The translations under genes were made by a program, and so were the position numbers. A stretch of 64,000 nt of DNA, from positions 33,038 to 97,037 of the forward strand of contig KZ992426.1 in NCBI GenBank assembly GCA_003614735.1, written 5' to 3'. How positions within the stretch are numbered: position 1 is the stretch's first letter; each line of letters begins with the position of its first letter. The notes beneath the pieces are model-generated. The model had not been told where the DNA came from and ran no database searches. It saw only the letters and a program-made list of their open reading frames with translations. The DNA is from Thamnocephalis sphaerospora. Lineage: Eukaryota; Zoopagomycota; Zoopagomycetes; Zoopagales; Sigmoideomycetaceae. Shown here piece after piece: positions 35,371-47,900 of this stretch.

Positions 35371-38307
35371 TTAGGCAGACGCCTTCACCTCAGTGGCGGT
35401 CTCGACAATCTCCTCGACGACCTCCTCGGTCACGATCACGGTCTCCTTGGTCTCCTCAGTGGTGGCAGCGACGGTGGTCTCCTCGGCTGCCGCGGCGCAG
35501 GTCTCCTCGGTAGTGGCAGCAACCTCCTCCGTGGCAGCGGCCTCCTCGGCAGCAGCCTCCTCCACAGCAGCAGGCTCCTCTGGCAGCAGCTCAATGCGGG
35601 CAGATACGTTCTCGACCCAGGCGTCGCGCTCCTCCTGAGAGGCGGCCGTCAGGTGGTAGACGCGGCCCTTGGTGGCGACGTTGAACTTCTTGTCGTCAAC
35701 CTTGGTGATCTGCACGCTCTTGGTCAACTTGATAGTCTTGGCCTCCTCAGCCGACTTGTCAGAGTGCGAGTAGATCAGCTCGTTTTCGGCCGTGAGCACA
35801 AAGAAGCGGCGGTCCAGGGCGCGGATGACGCGAGACTGCTTCTCCAGCCAGCCAGAGTGCACGGCGCCCTCGGCGAGGTTCTGGATGTCAAGGCCAGGCT
35901 CGGCCTCCACCGACGACTTGCCAGCGACAGCCTCCTCCTCCTCAGCGACGCCCTCGGCCGGAGCGACGGTCTCCTCCTTGGCAGCATCGACGTGACCGTG
36001 CGCCGGGCGGCGATCCATCAGGTTGGAGAAGCGCTTGAAGATGGTGACGCGGCGCGACACCTTCTTATCAGCGGTTTCGGCGGCCGACTCCTCGGTGGCC
36101 TCAGCGGCGGTCTCCTCGGTGGCCTCAGCGGCGGTCTCCTCGGCGGCAGCGGCAGTCTCCTCGGTGGCCTCAGCAGCGACCTCCTCAGTGGCAGCGACAG
36201 CCTCCTCGGTGACCTCAGTCTTGGCAGCCTCCTCCTTGCGCACGGTGCGCTTGCCAAATACGCGGGTGATGGCGCGTGCGAGCGGCGACTGCGGACGCGG
36301 AGTCTCCTCCTCCTCAACAGCAGCAGCAGCCTCCTCGGTGGCCTCAGCAGCGACCTCCTCAGCGGCGGCCTCAGTGGCCTCGGCAGCAGCCTCGGTGGTC
36401 TCGGCGACAGCCTCAGTGGTCTCAGCGGTAGCCTCAGTAGCCTCAGCAGCAACCTCGGCGACCTCAGCCTCGACGGCAGCCTCGGTGGTCTCAGCAGCAG
36501 CCTCAACCTCAGCGGCGGCAGCGACCGCCTCCTCGCCGTGCTTACGGCCAAAGATAGTCTTGAAAACGCGCTTGGCACCTTCGCGAGTGGTGCTGAACAC
36601 CTCGGTGACCGTGGTGGTAGTGGTAGTGGTGGCCTCACCATTGACAGTCTCAGTGACGGTCGTCTCGACGGTCTCGGTCACTTCACCCTCAGCGGCGGCA
36701 GCCTCAGTGGTGGTGGCGGCCTCCTCAGTGGTGGCGGCAGCCTCGGCGGCCTCGGCAGTCTCCTCGGTGACGGCCTCGGTCTTGGCCTCCTCCTCAGCCT
36801 CCTCCTGGACAGCGACTTCACGAGTGTGCTCAGCAGCAGCAGCCTTCTTGGGGATGATGCTGTTCAGGAAGCTGAAGCGCTTCTTTCCACCAGCGGTGGT
36901 GGTAGTGGTCGTCGTGGTAGTGGTGGTGGTGGTGGTGCCATCGGCAGCAACCTCGGTGACCTCCTCAGTGACCTCCTCGGTGGTCTCGACCGCGCCGTTG
37001 GCAGCAGCCTCCGTCTCCTCGGCAGTCTCCTCAACTGTGGCGGCGGCCGGAGCAGCAGTGTGCTTCTTGCTCAGGAACTCGAGCACGCCAAAGTACGAGC
37101 GGCGCTTGTTGGAGCTGGGCGGCGTGGCCTCGGCGGCCGGAGCAGCCTCGGCCTCGGCCTCAGCCTCCGACTCGCTCTGCGAGAAGACCTCCTCAACAGC
37201 GGTGGCAATAGCCTTGTTGAACGCGGTGCGGCTGACCAGGCTCTGGTAAACGGTCTTGTAAGCCTCAGTCTGCTCCACCTCGGCGCGCTTGCCCTGGCTG
37301 GCCTCCTTGTACTCCTGGATCGCCTTGATCCAGCCGTTTGCCTCCTTGGCGGAGTGGGCGGCCACGACCAAGTCGCGCTGCTCAGTGCGCACGACGAAAG
37401 CATGCGGCTTGTTGGCCTTGACCGACTCGATGGCCGTGACGTTGGCCAGGTTTACAATACCAGACGGCACGCCGTCAGTCTCGTGGCGGAAGTAGAACAG
37501 CAGACCAACACCGGTGACAGTGGCGTGGGCAATGTTGGAGAACAGTGCGCGGTTGACCTCCTCGTACTGGTCCACGGGCTGAATCGTGACCGGCGTGGCA
37601 GCAGCAGCGGCCTCCTCGGCGGTCTCGGCCTCGGCGGTCTCGGCCTCGGCGGTCTCGGCCTCGGCGGTCTCGGCCTCGGTGGCGGCCTCCTCAGCGGCCT
37701 CCTCAGCCTTGGCCTCCTCCTCGGTGGCAGCGACCTCGTCCGCGGCCTCGGGCGTCTCCTTTGGCGCCTCCTCCTTGCTGGCTTCGGGCGCAGTAGGCGG
37801 GGTGGTGGTGGCCGGCGGGGCCGGGGCGTTCACCTTCTTGACGTTCTTCTTGAACACCAGGCGAAGCTGGGCAATGGGCACCGCCTCGTCCTGCAGGGCA
37901 AAGTAACGCCGGTTCCAGATGCGCAGCGGGCGCGGGCCACGCTTGTGCAGGAAACCGTTGACCACCGCCTCGACCACCTCGGCCTCGGCCTCCTCCTCCT
38001 CCTCCTCCTCGGCGGCAGCGGCAGTCTCTTCGGCAGCGGCGGTCTCTTCAACGGCGACAGCCTCCTCGGCGGCAGCGGCCGGCGCAGCCTCTTCCTTGGC
38101 CTCCTCGACGGCGGCAGCAGCTTCCTCCGCGGGGGCAGCAGCCTCTGCGACGGCCTCGGCAGGCGCCTCAGTGGCAACAGCCTCAGCAGCCGGAGTAGCG
38201 GCTTCGGTGGTCTCGGCAGCAACAGTCTCGACAGCCGGGGCCTCGACGGCGGGCTCCGGAGCGGCAACAGCGGCGGCGACCTCCTTCTGGGCGTTTTCAC
38301 AGCTCAT
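35371..38307 (-). CDS. Ala/Glu/Thr-rich protein with two PH-like domains
   Basis: A single intronless frame of 978 codons. Residues 1 to about 110 are Ala/Glu/Val/Thr low complexity. A PH-like domain begins at about 115 (NGFLHKRGPRPLRIWNRRYF, then LRLVFKKNVKK). It is split by an acidic Ala/Glu/Thr insertion (about 170-240) and resumes with ALFSNIAHATVTGVGLLF, LANVTAIESVKANKPHAF and KEANGWIKAIQEY. A long acidic repeat region (about 400-830) has short Lys/Arg-rich islands such as RRSYFGVLEFLSKK, RFSFLNSIIPKK, RVFKTIFGRKHGE and RAITRVFGKRTVRK. A second PH domain lies at about 840-930 (HSGWLEKQSRVIRALDRRFF, then YHLTAASQEERDAWVENV). Codon choice is extremely biased to G/C-ending codons, suggesting high expression. 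PH domains imply membrane phosphoinositide binding. The layout recalls fungal Meu6-type PH proteins, but orthology is not established. Confidence 0.85.
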   Translation of the reverse strand: MSCENAQKEVAAAVAAPEPAVEAPAVETVAAETTEAATPAAEAVATEAPAEAVAEAAAPAEEAAAAVEEAKEEAAPAAAAEEAVAVEETAAAEETAAAAEEEEEEEAEAEVVEAVVNGFLHKRGPRPLRIWNRRYFALQDEAVPIAQLRLVFKKNVKKVNAPAPPATTTPPTAPEASKEEAPKETPEAADEVAATEEEAKAEEAAEEAATEAETAEAETAEAETAEAETAEEAAAAATPVTIQPVDQYEEVNRALFSNIAHATVTGVGLLFYFRHETDGVPSGIVNLANVTAIESVKANKPHAFVVRTEQRDLVVAAHSAKEANGWIKAIQEYKEASQGKRAEVEQTEAYKTVYQSLVSRTAFNKAIATAVEEVFSQSESEAEAEAEAAPAAEATPPSSNKRRSYFGVLEFLSKKHTAAPAAATVEETAEETEAAANGAVETTEEVTEEVTEVAADGTTTTTTTTTTTTTTAGGKKRFSFLNSIIPKKAAAAEHTREVAVQEEAEEEAKTEAVTEETAEAAEAAATTEEAATTTEAAAAEGEVTETVETTVTETVNGEATTTTTTTVTEVFSTTREGAKRVFKTIFGRKHGEEAVAAAAEVEAAAETTEAAVEAEVAEVAAEATEATAETTEAVAETTEAAAEATEAAAEEVAAEATEEAAAAVEEEETPRPQSPLARAITRVFGKRTVRKEEAAKTEVTEEAVAATEEVAAEATEETAAAAEETAAEATEETAAEATEESAAETADKKVSRRVTIFKRFSNLMDRRPAHGHVDAAKEETVAPAEGVAEEEEAVAGKSSVEAEPGLDIQNLAEGAVHSGWLEKQSRVIRALDRRFFVLTAENELIYSHSDKSAEEAKTIKLTKSVQITKVDDKKFNVATKGRVYHLTAASQEERDAWVENVSARIELLPEEPAAVEEAAAEEAAATEEVAATTEETCAAAAEETTVAATTEETKETVIVTEEVVEEIVETATEVKASA

Positions 38308-41300
38308 GATGATGCTGACTGGCTGGTAGAAAGGGCGTAGAATGGATACGAATCAAGGGATGCGACGGCAGTGGCACAGGCAACGACGGATAGTGTGCGT
38401 GTGCAGTAGAGTGTGTTCGTGCGCGAAGAGAGAAACAGCGGCGACGGCGGCTGGTACGAGGAATTAAACGGCAAAGGCTACGAAGCCTGTGATTTGAACC
38501 ACACGTGCAAGTTGGTGATGTCGGGTAGTTGGTGTTGTAGATGACAAGCGAGCAGCAGTGGAAATGCAGAGAGGGAGCAACGGGAAACGGTTGACGCATT
38601 GGTTAGCAAGGTGAAGGCGGTCTTGCAATCTCTTAACGACGATGCACCACGCTGTTTACAGATCACGAGATCCAGGGAAAATGGACAATCGCAAGGCTCG
38701 GTGTGCCACGGTGCGATGTCGTGCACTGAGCCATACCATGGCAATGCCGCCGGATATCGTCATCATGGGCATTGATAGCGGTCCCACCACAGGGAAACGG
38801 CATTTAGCGGCACCCATTCTGCGCGATCCAGCGCAGCCAAGACATCATCCATCTCACAAGTGTTCTCGCCTGGCCGGCTGAACGATCCAGCCGGGAAATA
38901 GCGGAACGTTTGCCATCCGTATGCAGGACATGCAGGTTACGGCCACGTAGGCGGAGTGTGCGCAACTCCGCTGCTCCGTCCCGATACCGACATCCACCAC
39001 GCTCTACCGTCGACGCCGCAGTCACGGCCACGCTAGACGGTGAAACGAGCAAGAAGGTGCCAGTGCCACGCTACTCACACAAAGGCGGTTGAATCGTCGC
39101 CAAAAGGGGAAGGGCCGGGCAATCGCAAACGACAAAGGATGGCGGGTGTGTATGGCGTGACCAGAAAGGGAGGCGATGGATAGAGAAGAAACGGTAAGGA
39201 TCAAACCAGTGCAGATGCACGACAGACAACGCAAAGTGCGAGGACGCAAATAGTGGTGGTGCAGGGAAAGGAGCAGTCGAGCGACAGTGGGCGAGGCGGC
39301 GGCAGCGTCGCTGCACCTGTTTAAAGGCAACAGGGCGCAGCCGCATGCGCAAACACACATGCCGCTCCGGAGCAGCACACGCACTCGGCCGGGAGCGCGG
39401 CACCATTTTGATTACAGAATGGGCCGCCACATGGTCGCGTCAGTGGCCGTGCGGCTGCGTCTGCTGTCTCCGCGTGGATCGCCGGAGCACATGATGGTCA
39501 AGCGTGCGTGCGTGCGCGCGTGCGTGCGTGCGCGACCGACCGCCACCACCACCACCACGGCGCCATAGCCAGTGCAGTCCAAGATAATCCTGGCCGCATG
39601 GGCAATGTGCTATGCCTTCTTCACAAGGTAGTGGAGCTACCGGTCGACCTTTGCCGTGGACGTGCAGATCGCGTGCGCTGTTTCCGCCTCGCGGCCTCGT
39701 CCATTCAGAGGCCAAGCGACCGACCGGTCGGCCAGCCAGCCAGCGTGACACATGTGAATGTACGTGCACGCGCAAGACGTTCCACACATCCATGTAGGGC
39801 TGTGGCGCGTACGACGCAGGGTGGCAAGCGCCAGATAGCGCCGACACAATCGTTGTGCGCTCCGCATGCCACAGCAAGCCATCCGGCGACGACGCATAGG
39901 CGCGCGAACGACGAGCGGACGACATGCGATGTGCCAACGTAGCATGGACACGGGCCGTCCGCATATAAGCCGCATGGTTGCACTAGCTCCAACCAGTCGC
40001 ATGGCCCACCGCGCTGGCCAGAAGGCGGCAGCGGCGGTGGACCGCTGCACGACGAGTGCGCAGGCACCATCCGCCCTTCGCGGCCGCCTATCCGCCAACG
40101 AAACAGGTTGCACAAGCCGCCACATCGGTCGCTGGCCGAGAAAGGCAAAAAGGCTGGCGCATACACCCTCCTCCCTACACTGGACAGCGAGCGCCTAAAC
40201 GGAGCGCTACGCCCGACGCCACCGGCAGACTCGGCGTGCTGCCGACATGGAGACGCCGTAGATGCGGCGTCGATGGTTGCCCGAGGTAGATGTGGCACTG
40301 ATGCATTCGATAGAGCCAGCATGTGCGCCCGTCGCATAGCTATACGCATGTCCACGCGCGCATACATGGAGGCATTCGCTGTTTGCGGCACTTACACTGG
40401 GGTAGACTAGATGACGCCGTAGACGAGTACGGGAGATGAGTAGGTGGTAAGAGAAAAAGAAAAAGACCAAATGAAAGGAAACCAGCGGAAAATGAGCGAA
40501 CACTGGCAGTCAGGCGAGACGGCAGCAGTCGGCGGGTTAAAGTAGTGGACCACCGTGGACGTACCGGTGTGCGTGTCTGAGCGACACAAGCAGACGGTTG
40601 CAGTGGCGATGGCCGGAATAGTGCGCAAACACAGGCTGAACGCGTGGTGCACGTAGAAAAGGAAGGTGGCTAGCAGGAAAGAGTGTGCGTACGCCCAACG
40701 CGGACGGCAGGAGCGCGCAATAAGCCGAGCCAGAAAGGCAAGGGTAAATTGGGCCAAGCGAGAAGGCGCCGGAACACGTGTGTGCAAAGCGAGAAGCGTG
40801 TTGGCAGAAGCGGCGGAGGCGATGCAAGTACCGTGCAGATCGACAAAGCGCTGCCGCCGGAGCGTTTAATGGCGGCGGCGGTGGCGGCGGCGTCTGCGGC
40901 GGACTGGTCTGGGGCCAGGCCCGTGCCGAGCAATGCAGCAGCGCTCCTGCTGGTCGTGCAGGCGGCGCACTGTACGCCACAACCAGAAACAGGCCAAACC
41001 AGCGGCAGCCCGCCAGGCCGCCATGACGATCGTCGAGCGCACCGCCAACTCCGCTGTCGGAGGATGACGACGATGGTATTCATGCCGATATGGCCACTGA
41101 TCCTTCGTGGCGTGGCAGCGTGCGCCGCCCTGGTGTAGCCATGCGATCTTGCCGGAACCGGCGGCTAGCGTACCAGACAGCGTGCTGGAGCCAAGGTGCG
41201 CGTGCTCTTGCGCGATATAGCCACACATTCGTACACGGCACCTCGGCAACAAGGCCGGCCATGGCAGCAGCATGCAACAGCGCACGAAACGGGTCATGTT

Positions 41301-41993
41301 ATGATGCATTTGCGTACGACAAAATGGGCGGTCGTGCGCGCCCCATTATGGCACAGTGGATAAACCAAATGGCTACACACGGGGTGTACAAGTCAAATGG
41401 CAGAGGCAATGTGCCGTGGCGCATGTTTCGCTCCGTGGCAAGCGCCCGCAGCACCATTTCGCCGTCACGCATTGCGCTGTTGCGCTTGTTGTGCGTGTGC
41501 GTGTGTGTGTCTCTGACCAGCTGCAATAGACAGCGAGAATGTGGCGGTCCACTAGCCGTCGCTGCACCGAGCGCTGCAGAGGTCATGGCCGTGCAGCACG
41601 CCATCATTGCTTCTGGTGGCCGAGCGTCATACACGCCCCCGCCCGTCGATCATCTGATGCGCTTTCCATCTGGTTGCTATTCCATTTTCTGCACGGTCGG
41701 CAGCCAGTCGGAGCTTGGCAGTTTGGTGCTACGTCAGTGGTGTCGTGAGGCTGGTGCGCTGCGTCATGGTACACTTGCCCTCAACTTTCGGTCCGTTTGA
41801 AAGAGAGAGTGTATGTTGATGTTTACCACGGCCCACTGTGATGTAGGCGGTACCAACATTCCGCCCTTCCACTTTCCCGGCTTGTAGTGCGCGGGATTCC
41901 ACTGTATAAGCGGCCTACCACAACAACGCAACAAAGCCGTGGCCACAGGAACGGGCGCTGACTTGTTCGTAAAGTATTTGTATTGACCGCAGC
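38308..41993. other. Long gene-poor, GC-rich stretch with simple repeats
   Basis: About 3.7 kb between the divergently transcribed PH-domain gene and CABIN1/Hir3, the largest gap in the window. Overlapping frames of 60-236 codons occur on all frames but none is convincing. The best candidate is the end of a plus-strand frame at about 41584-41800 (MAVQHAIIASGGRASYTPPP to a stop at 41800), whose product is not recognised. Simple repeats include a GTGC/GCGT alternating run (about 39503-39533), an ACC run (about 39542-39560), a GA-rich run (about 40448-40470) and a GT run (about 41493-41510). Confidence 0.4.
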
Positions 41994-44900
41994 ATGGCGA
42001 CACGCGGGGGCCGCGCCATTGCCTTTGTGCCCTTGAATCAAGACGCGATTCCAGACGAGCGGCAGGATGCCACGGTGTCTGCGCGTCTAGCGCTTGAGCC
42101 TCTTACGGAGCTGTACCAGCGTGCGCTACGCTGTCAGCAGAAACACCGGTTTGCGGAAGCACGACGCTTGTACGAGCAAGCCATGCTATCGCCTCTTATG
42201 CGGGCTGCCTCGACACTGGACCAGGAAGAGAGTGACGAAGAAAACGAAGACGAACACGAGTGTAGCGATGAAGAGGACGATGAAGAGGACGGCACTGACG
42301 AGGAGGATGATAATGAGGAGGAGGATGCTGACGGAGAAGAAGAAAAAGGTGAAGGCGAGTCAAGCGGTGATGGCGAGGGTAGTCAGGACGACGCAGAATG
42401 CGTGTATACGGTCAACCAGGAAGCGGCAAGTGTACCGGTAAAGGATGAGGATGTGAGCATGCATCAACGCACTGCTACAGCTATAGTAGTCGAAGATGGC
42501 GATACAGAAATGGAGGAGGCCGACTCTGGCAAACAGACGCTTACAAAAGAGTGCGTACAAGAAATGAAGATGACGTCGGTACAGGATGCAAAATCACCTG
42601 ACGTTATGGCGAGCCAGGATGGGACTACAGAGCTGGACAAGAACAGCGACAAAAAAGACGCGCTGCTGGAAAAAGAGCAATTGTCTGCAATGGAAACTGG
42701 TGAGAATGAGGCAGATACCGGCAACGTAAAGGCGGATGAAAACAGTACTACGGTCGAGGATAACGAAGGAGAAACAGAGTGCGAGCAGACAGCGGATGAG
42801 GTAGAAGAGGGAGACGATGAGTTGGAGGAGGAGGAGGAGGAGGAGGTTGAAGACGAAGAGGAAGAAGAAGAAGAAGAAGAAGAAGAAGAGGATGATGATG
42901 AAGAAGAAGAAGAGGAAGATGATGACGACGAAGAGGAGGAGGAGGCAGAGGAGACAGCAGTAGACGAGGAGACAGTGGAGGAGACGGAAGAACAAGGAGG
43001 CAAGAATGATGTCGAGGCCGACGAGGAGGATATCGATGTAGATGATGATGATGATGATGACGAGGAAGAAGAGGAGGAGGAAGAGGAGGAGGAAGAAGAG
43101 GAAGACGACGACGAAGAGGAAGAGGACGAAGAGGAAGAGGCGGACGATGAGGCAGAAGAGACAGAGACCAAGAATGGGGCAGAAGAGCACAAGGATGGCG
43201 ATGAAAGCGCCAAAAAAGCTATAGAAAGTGATGAGGAGCTGGTAAAAGAGATTGAGAGCAAGGGTCCTGGCAAAGACCAATCTGCAAAAGATGCAGCCGA
43301 GGAAACAGACAAAGGCAAACTGCCCGATGCACCGGTTGTCGCCGAGATGATGCCGCAGAAGAAAACAGAAGAGATGGAAGTAGCCATTGATACGCCAGTG
43401 GATACACAACAGGATGCGTCTATGTTGACACCGACCGCCATGGACACCGACAATGAGCCGGAGAAAGTTGAAAAAGCACTTGGAAAACAAAGTATGGATG
43501 TGGACTCTGATGGTGTTATCTACAGCCAGGATAATACTCGCGCGGAGAAAAAGGCGCTGGAACGCCAACGGCCCAAGCGCAAATCATCAAACACAGTGGC
43601 TGACAAGCATGGTATCTCGGAGATTGCTACGTCAGCTTTGGACGAAAAAGCGCTAACAGTAAGTCCGGCTGCCGTCACAGTTGCCTTTTACCCGTCGATT
43701 CGCTTATTCTATCCATTTGGTCACACAGGAGGCTATTGATGCATCCGAGGACCTGAGGCGGTCGCGTAATCAGCTGCGCTTTTTGATTCTGCGTAACTTT
43801 GCCCGGTTGCTGTCAATGCCGGATACCGCTTGGACTGATCTTCCGCGTGCGCTGCGTTATCTGGTTGAGGTAGGCTCCTGATGTGTCGCATCGTATGCGT
43901 AAAGATGTCACAACTAATGGGTAGTGTCTTAGGCAATTGCCATGGACGACACCGATCCGGCCGTCTGGTGCCATCTTGGCCGTGTCGCACGCAACTGTGA
44001 TCGAATTGCACTGGCGCTGAATGCGTACGAGCACGGTTTACGGCAGGGCGGCTGGGATAGCAGCGGTGTGAAGCAGACCGATCAATTGCATCAAATGGGC
44101 CCGCTTTCCTGGGAATGTCTGCTGGGTCTATGCGAGGTGGGTGTAACTGCAGGCTGTGCCGGCATGCCACATGCAGCTGACGCCGCTGCCGGCTTGGCAG
44201 ATTCTTTTTCAAATTGGAGATGTAGAGCGCTGCGTAAACTTGTTGACACCTGTGTTGGAAGCGTGTCCAGACGTGCGCATGGGCGAAGCGATCTGCGAGT
44301 ACATGAAGCAGGTGCGACAGACGCGAGACGCATGTACTGCACGTCTGCAAAAGCTCTCGACCACTGCGCTTCTTTATCCGCCTACCAAGTGTCCGGCAAT
44401 AATTCTCCCACCGCTTGCCATCACTGGCGGGAATGAGACGCACACGCGAAGCAATGGTAGGCAGTCTAGTTGTTTGCGGATGGCAGTTTGCACCGTGGTT
44501 CCATTCTCACGCACAGCACGATAGCTTGGCTGGGTGACATTGCTCCCATGGTGCACACATTAACGCGTGCCACCTGGGAGGGCTTGGGCCGGGTTGTCGG
44601 TCAGATGCTGGAAGTGGCTGAACCAAGGCAAGTAGCATAGACAATGCTGAACACACCCGATGGTATTTCGTCCAGATCACCATGTGCTAACCCCATAGTC
44701 CACGCTACCGCTCTACTGTCAAGTGAAAGCGACGATGAACTGCATCCACTGCTGACGGAAGGTGCCGGCTTGCCGCGGCGCTCTCCATTCTACAATCGCC
44801 GGCTTCAAATTGAAACCAAATTTCCACAAGAACGATCCACATGTCCTGCTGCGGATAATACCGCATGTGTCGGGCCCGAGGACATGGAAGATACGACAGA

Positions 44901-47900
44901 AACGGATACTGGACGTGTCACACCTGGAACCAAGCGTCGGCGCGATGAAGACAACGAGCAGGATGGCACTGGTGAAGAGGAGGCACGAGTGTCTGTTCGG
45001 TGAGCAGAGTGCAGATATTATGCATTAACGTCGTAGACCTTTCGTTGTTTGGCTCATGACAGTCTACGTTCTTAGCACATCTAAGCGAGTACGCGACAAA
45101 CTAGATCAACACGAGCAGGAGCAGCGCAAAAGGCGAGAAGAGATGGACGGTCTGCTGGAGCATGTTGAGCAGGTGACCAACGACGTCGGGTGGTCACTAC
45201 GTACTGCCGATCGCTGGACCAAAGATGAAGACACGGAAATGCACACGGACTCCCCACCTCCAAGCTCATTCGCAGATCTTTTAGCGCAGCATCTCGCCAA
45301 CAGCCCGACACCAGCTGCAAGCTCTAATGCATCAGCTGCTGCACAGTAGGTGTTGGTCGGATCACGCGCAAAGGGTGTTGTAACTAATGCGTGTCGGTTA
45401 GAGTCCCTTCCACGCTGCGCACGCCTGCCTCTTTTCCGCTTGCCAAGGTGCCGGCCGCCACCAGCAGCGTGTTCCATGATCGTATCATGCTAACTCGGCA
45501 TATCAGCTGGTTGAACCGCACAAATTCTGGAGCTTTGGACAGTGCAGTACGCTTCATGATATGTCTTTTTACGGCTCAGTGTCCTTGCAGCGACACCGAC
45601 AGACTACACCATCAGATGCCCTTGTGGCGACTAAAGTGGCCAGACGAATTGCGCAGCACTGCACTCAAACTATTGCTAAAGCTTGACGACAATCTGCGCT
45701 TGCCCTTGCGCGTCAATCTGGCGTCACTGGATGCTGTTGAGGTATGCAGCGTGCTGTCTTGGTGTCGCTGACGATTGCTGCACTGACTGTTATGCTGCAA
45801 ATAGATATCGCTGGGTGTGTGCGAGCTGTTGCTGGATGCGGCTCTCTGCAATCAGATGGTTACCAAAGCGGCAACAAAACGCGACCTCAAGCGTGGCATG
45901 CGAGACATCTGGCTAGCGCAGTTTCGTCCGTGGTTCAATTTGCTACAGCAGTGTCTTCACAGTCAGCCAGCATCCAGCGCCGCAGAAAGCGGTGAGCTTC
46001 TCTGCCGGTAAGTCCAGTGTAGCAGATGTATTCTATGTACACTAAGATAGCCTGATGGTTAACGTCTTATAGGTACCACTGGCTGTTTGCCAAGTACTCG
46101 GTGCTTAGTGAAAATGGAAATGCTGCAGCAAAGCACCTAGATGCATGCAATAGTTGTGTGGGAGGCGTGGCGGATATGCGGGTGGAGCTGGCCAACTGGT
46201 ATTTACACATCGCGCACCCTTTCTTTAAACGCGGCGGTACTGACCGCCTGTCTGTCCAACTTTTCTTTAGTCTATCTGCTCCCGTGATCGACGCAGATTC
46301 TATAGCTGTTGCCAGTGGTGCATTGCAGACGGAGCAAGTAGTGCTGAAGACGTTTGAATGTTTTCAGCGGGGGGACTATGCTGAAGTTGTGCACCGGCTC
46401 TCTCCTATCTGGCTCGGCAACAAGTCTGATGGCGCCAAAGTGGAGTGCGGAGAGACGCCGTTCAGCGCAAGGACGTTCGTTCAAACCCTTCCTGCGGAAC
46501 GAAAGATTGAGCTTATGACGATGCTTTACATGGCAAGTGCAGTCCATGCGTGTTTATCCGTGTGGCCTCACCGTGTTGCTTACACCGATGTTCCATTGCA
46601 TAGTCGCACGCACGCACTTTGGATCACAAACAGCAGTCCGAGTATGTACCGAAGCTTCTCTACGAGCTAACGCGCGAACTGGAAAACAACGTGCTCAGCG
46701 GCGAAACACGCTTTTCTAGCTGGAGTATACTGGAAAAGGTTGGCCAGCTAGTGCGCGTGCGCTGCGTTCAAACAATCCGCTGACCAAAGTGCTCAACGGT
46801 GCCATGCGCTATCTAGCTCAATGTGATCCTCCTTGACGTGGCGAAGACGTGCACAACGCGTGACCGCATGGACAATGTTGCACATGCATTGCTGCTTCCT
46901 CGGGAGGATTTTGCACGGTCATTGATGCCTACTCTGCTGCGGCTTTTGCACGCGGCTATCGTATTGATGTTTTTCAAACCAAGCGGGCGCTCCAGCTCAT
47001 GGACATCATGTCTGATCACACGGAATCTATTTCTCGTTTTGATCTGGACGGTGTTCTGCGGTCTGTGTTATGAGCTCTTGCAGGATGCAAAAGACACCGC
47101 AGCAGCTGTAGAAGCTGCACCGTCATTGGCAACATGCGGCAGCAGTGTGATAAACAGTAGCCCGGAACCAAAGAAAGTCGAGTCAGATGCCAAGTCGGAT
47201 GATGATGGCTCTGATGACGACTCGGACGCCGAATCTCAGGCATCGTCAATTTCGCCACTGGACAATCTGTGCAAGCTACTGGGCGACGTGCATGACCTGC
47301 TGGGCGAAATGAACATTTGTGATGCGGGTGATGGTATGTTTTCTGTTACGCGTATGGATTGGATGTTGTTGCTAACTTACCAGCGTGTGTCGTATTGCAA
47401 AGGCATTTTCCTCAAGTTTTGCGCGCTGCATTTGCAACGACAAGGTGGCTTGGGCGAAGACGCCAGTGGCGCCTTGCTCCAGTGCTACCACTGTCTGTAC
47501 GGTGTGCGGCTTACTTCAGGAGCACAACCACTGCGGAACCATCACTCGCACCCGCGTGCATTCAACGAACATGTAGCCGCAGAAGTATTTTCACTGCTAC
47601 TTCCCATGACGCTTGAGCGCATTCAGCGCGGCTCTCAGTTCCGCTCGGACGTGAGCGAGGTGCTCGAAAGTATATACGAAGTGTTTCCAGCACCGCCATT
47701 CAAACTGGGTACGTCCTCACGCATGACGTTGTCACTTGCCCGGTAAAGGGCCGACCTAACCCGCGTGCAACCTAGCGGTGATTGCCATGACGCGTGATCT
47801 GGTGGCAGAGTATTTAAACCGCTCGGCGGATATTGCCGACGCTGCTGGGTTTTCGGACGCTTCCCGGCTACCACCATTTGTACAGACCGCTGCATCGCGC

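Noticed and set aside
35653-38340. An 895-codon plus-strand open frame antisense to the PH-domain gene
   Set aside because: It is the mirror of GCN/GAG/ACN-rich coding with G/C-ending codons; its product is Ser/Leu/Gly low complexity with no domain, while the minus strand has two PH domains.
39503-39533. Alternating GTGC/GCGT run considered as a functional element
   Set aside because: A purine-pyrimidine run with Z-DNA potential, but nothing around it ties it to a gene; recorded only as a simple repeat.
41090-41800. A 236-codon plus-strand frame
   Set aside because: Composition is irregular, the first two thirds look noncoding and no start, intron or family could be supported; only the last 70 codons were mentioned as a weak candidate.
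42464-43568. Minus-strand frames of over 300 codons rich in Ser or Phe/Leu opposite HIR3
   Set aside because: Shadows of the GAR/GAY acidic repeat; composition is the direct complement and no conserved motif is seen.
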